Part shown: positions 5,435 through 6,370 of the stretch, in pieces
Layout: the number at the start of each line of letters is the position of its first letter
How positions within the stretch are numbered: position 1 is the first letter of the stretch
Assembly: GCA_031269415.1 (NCBI GenBank)
Contig: JAISZF010000290.1
Span: forward strand, 1-6,370
DNA from: Clostridiales bacterium
GTDB taxonomy: Bacteria; Bacillota; Clostridia; Lachnospirales; WQUN01
Direction: 5' to 3'
DNA: 6,370 bases
The notes under the pieces: generated by a model
Told to the model about the DNA's origin: nothing
What the model saw: only the letters and a program-made list of their open reading frames with translations
Database searches by the model: none
Translations under genes and position numbers: made by a program

Positions 5435-5935
5435 ATTATCGGCATTGAGGTATGTCCGCGTGTAGACCACGGAATTTGCCTGACGGATCGTCCTCGCCAT
5501 ATGAACTGTCTCATCATTTGGAATGAAATCATTCTTGCGGTAAAAGATAAATGAATCCATATGACGCTGTGTAAACAGATACATAGCTTTGAGTCCGTGC
5601 CCACGCAGAATGGTTTCCAGCTCGTTTATAAAGTGTGAACCCAGCCCTTTGTGCTGGTGTCCGGGATCTATAAAGAATTCGTTTATCTTGTATCCCGGAT
5701 TTTGGAAGTGAGTTTCCTTTTGTCCGAGACAAACCCCCACAACCGCGCCCCCGTCCGACAAAACATAGCTCAATGAATTAGGCGTGTTTTCCAAGTCCGT
5801 AAAATATTGCCGCGCCATTCCATGGCCTAGCCAGTTGAACTCAAACGGCGGGGCGGTATAAACCCTTATGAACAGATCCGCGCACGCGTCCCTGTCGTCT
5901 GGGGCGTATTCCGTGATAATAAGGTTATTTGTCAT
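5432..5935 (-). CDS. GNAT-family N-acetyltransferase
   Basis: This protein of 167 residues starts at ATG 5935, with AGAGGA just upstream (5945-5940). GNAT enzymes move an acetyl group from acetyl-CoA to an amine. Motif A is clear: the strand KINEFFIDP (83-91), then QHKGLG (94-99), the Q/RxxGxG/A pyrophosphate-binding loop, followed by the helix SHFINELETILRGHG. Motif B follows: strand KAMYLFTQ (116-123) and helix DSFIFYRKNDF (127-137), with Tyr132 at the usual general-acid position. The N-terminal third (residues 25-45, with an aromatic patch FEFNW) probably forms the acceptor site. The substrate cannot be told; the family includes aminoglycoside, sugar-amine and protein acetyltransferases. 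The gene is transcribed toward fliD, with 59 bp between them and no terminator visible, so read-through into fliD is possible. It diverges from the glycosyltransferase gene at 6057. Confidence 0.9.
   Translation of the reverse strand: MTNNLIITEYAPDDRDACADLFIRVYTAPPFEFNWLGHGMARQYFTDLENTPNSLSYVLSDGGAVVGVCLGQKETHFQNPGYKINEFFIDPGHQHKGLGSHFINELETILRGHGLKAMYLFTQRHMDSFIFYRKNDFIPNDETVHMARTIRQANSVVYTRTYLNADN
5436..5443 (-). promoter_or_regulatory. Second sigma-28 -10-like octamer upstream of fliD
   Basis: The same octamer GCCGATAA recurs exactly 29 bp upstream of the fliD -10, over the last codons of the acetyltransferase (Asn-Ala-Asp-Asn-stop). No TAAA-like -35 sits 15-16 bp upstream of it (CACA/ACAC is found there), so on its own it looks like a weak promoter, a decoy, or chance. 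Confidence 0.35.
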
Positions 5936-5958
5936 AAAATCCTCTTTTCGATAGGTTT

Positions 5959-5970
5959 AGTTAATTAACT
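5959..5970. repeat. 12-bp palindrome in the divergent intergenic region
   Basis: AGTTAATTAACT is a perfect palindrome in the 121-bp gap (5936-6056) between the divergent acetyltransferase and glycosyltransferase genes, 24 bp before the acetyltransferase start. A second dyad, TATGCA-N8-TGCATA, is at 5996-6015. Either could be an operator, but AT-rich palindromes also arise by chance. I found no well-spaced sigma-A promoter in the gap. Confidence 0.4.
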
Positions 5971-6020
5971 TAGTCGTTTCCATGGGCAAATTATTTATGC
6001 ATGGACTTTTGCATATCAGA

Positions 6021-6048
6021 CTCCGCGTATCGGGATACTAAAGCGGAG
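6021..6048 (+). promoter_or_regulatory. Hairpin sequestering the glycosyltransferase ribosome-binding site
   Basis: CTCCGC (6021-6026) pairs with GCGGAG (6043-6048), continued by GTAT (6027-6030) with ATAC (6035-6038), closing on the loop CGGG. One 4-nt bulge (TAAA) interrupts the right arm. The right arm contains most of the SD GGAGGTGAT (6045-6053), so in the folded mRNA the site would be hidden. Ten base pairs, six of them G-C-rich, make this a plausible translational switch. Confidence 0.55.
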
Positions 6049-6056
6049 GTGATAAT

Positions 6057-6370
6057 GTGGATAGTCGTTTGCTGGATAAGATCGAGACTATATTCCTGGT
6101 GGACAACCTGCACGTGATGCACAACGGGATAATCGCCAGCGTAATCCGCAAGATGCGTTTTATGGAGGACGAGTGGGGATACAGGCCGCTTTTATTGGTA
6201 GGCAATTATAATATAGAATTACAGCGCATGAACATAATGCTGAAATACGGAGGGTATAAATCCGATCAGACGCAATTCAATGAATCAGCCCGGGTTCTGA
6301 GCGTGTATGATCACTTTCAGCGATCATACACGCCTGAGGTCAATGAGACTGAGTATGGTTTTAATTTAAG
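6057..6370 (+). CDS. N-terminal part of a probable glycosyltransferase (3' end outside window)
   Basis: The frame opens at GTG 6057 and runs off the edge after 104 codons. SD GGAGG (6045-6049) is 7 nt upstream. The N-terminus has the strand ETIFLVDNLHVMHNGII (residues 8-24), a basic and charged helix, the second strand RPLLLVGNYNIEL (44-56), and later ARVLSVYDHF (80-89). This hydrophobic strand, Asn/His-Gly loop, helix and second strand match the start of the N-terminal Rossmann-like domain of GT-B glycosyltransferases. The wording recalls proteins related to poly(glycerol-phosphate) glucosyltransferases or GtfA-type enzymes. Donor-binding residues would be in the missing C-terminal half, so donor and acceptor are unknown. 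An ATG two bases upstream (6055) opens another frame that ends after 20 codons and does not encode this protein. Being beside fliD and an acetyltransferase, it may act in flagellin or cell-surface glycosylation (inference). Confidence 0.72.
   Translation, partial: MDSRLLDKIETIFLVDNLHVMHNGIIASVIRKMRFMEDEWGYRPLLLVGNYNIELQRMNIMLKYGGYKSDQTQFNESARVLSVYDHFQRSYTPEVNETEYGFNL
6301..6333. repeat. Perfect 12-bp inverted repeat inside the glycosyltransferase gene
   Basis: GCGTGTATGATC (6301-6312) and GATCATACACGC (6322-6333) are exact reverse complements around a 9-nt spacer. The reading frame passes through without a stop (encoding SVYDHFQRSYT). There is no T-run after it, so it is not an ordinary terminator. 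A perfect 12-bp dyad in coding DNA is uncommon by chance. Confidence 0.7.

Noticed and set aside
1..6370. Search for tRNA, rRNA, CRISPR repeats, insertion sequences and transposase remnants.
   Set aside because: No regularly spaced repeats, terminal inverted repeats with a transposase frame, or RNA gene signatures were seen by eye.

Overview
The window looks like chromosomal DNA from a motile, Gram-positive-type bacterium, most likely in the Clostridia or a nearby Firmicutes lineage. The grounds are purine-rich Shine-Dalgarno sites (GGAGG, GGGGAG) before almost every gene, GTG starts, a flaG/fliD/fliS flagellar cluster of the Firmicutes kind, and a near-consensus sigma-28 (SigD/FliA) promoter. 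The genus cannot be named from this sequence. Base composition varies: the first gene and fliD are moderately GC-rich, while the small gene at 550-771 and the intergenic regions are AT-richer.

Layout. Bases 1-435 (+) are the 3' end of an amidohydrolase of the MTA/SAH deaminase type, followed by a probable terminator (445-482). A two-gene (+) unit comes next: a 73-residue protein (550-771) with a faint Spo0E-like helical hairpin, then a 338-residue protein (781-1797) with a FIST-like C-terminal signature. A perfect 13-bp bidirectional terminator (1844-1875) separates it from a convergent (-) flagellar operon. In transcription order this operon is fliD (5372-3060), a FliT/FlgN-like export chaperone (3048-2647), flaG (2621-2283) and fliS (2266-1880). 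A GNAT acetyltransferase (5935-5432, -) lies just upstream of fliD. The fliD sigma-28 promoter sits in the short gap between them and touches the GNAT stop codon. A 121-bp divergent intergenic region carries dyads and a hairpin that pairs with a ribosome-binding site. It leads to a glycosyltransferase gene (6057 onward, +) that runs off the right edge.

How the genes work together. FliD is the filament cap. FliS is the flagellin chaperone. The FliT/FlgN-like protein probably serves FliD or a hook-filament junction protein. FlaG is thought to influence filament length. No flagellin gene is in view. The acetyltransferase and glycosyltransferase next to the cap operon could belong to a flagellin-modification locus, but that is inferred from position only.

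The least ordinary parts are the 550-1797 gene pair of unknown function, the 770-residue FliD with three apparent flagellin_IN-like modules, the sigma-28 promoter with its -10 octamer repeated 29 bp upstream, and the glycosyltransferase leader with a sequestered SD and overlapping ATG/GTG starts. I do not see convincing evidence of a wholly new system. The 550-1797 pair is the best candidate for undescribed biology.
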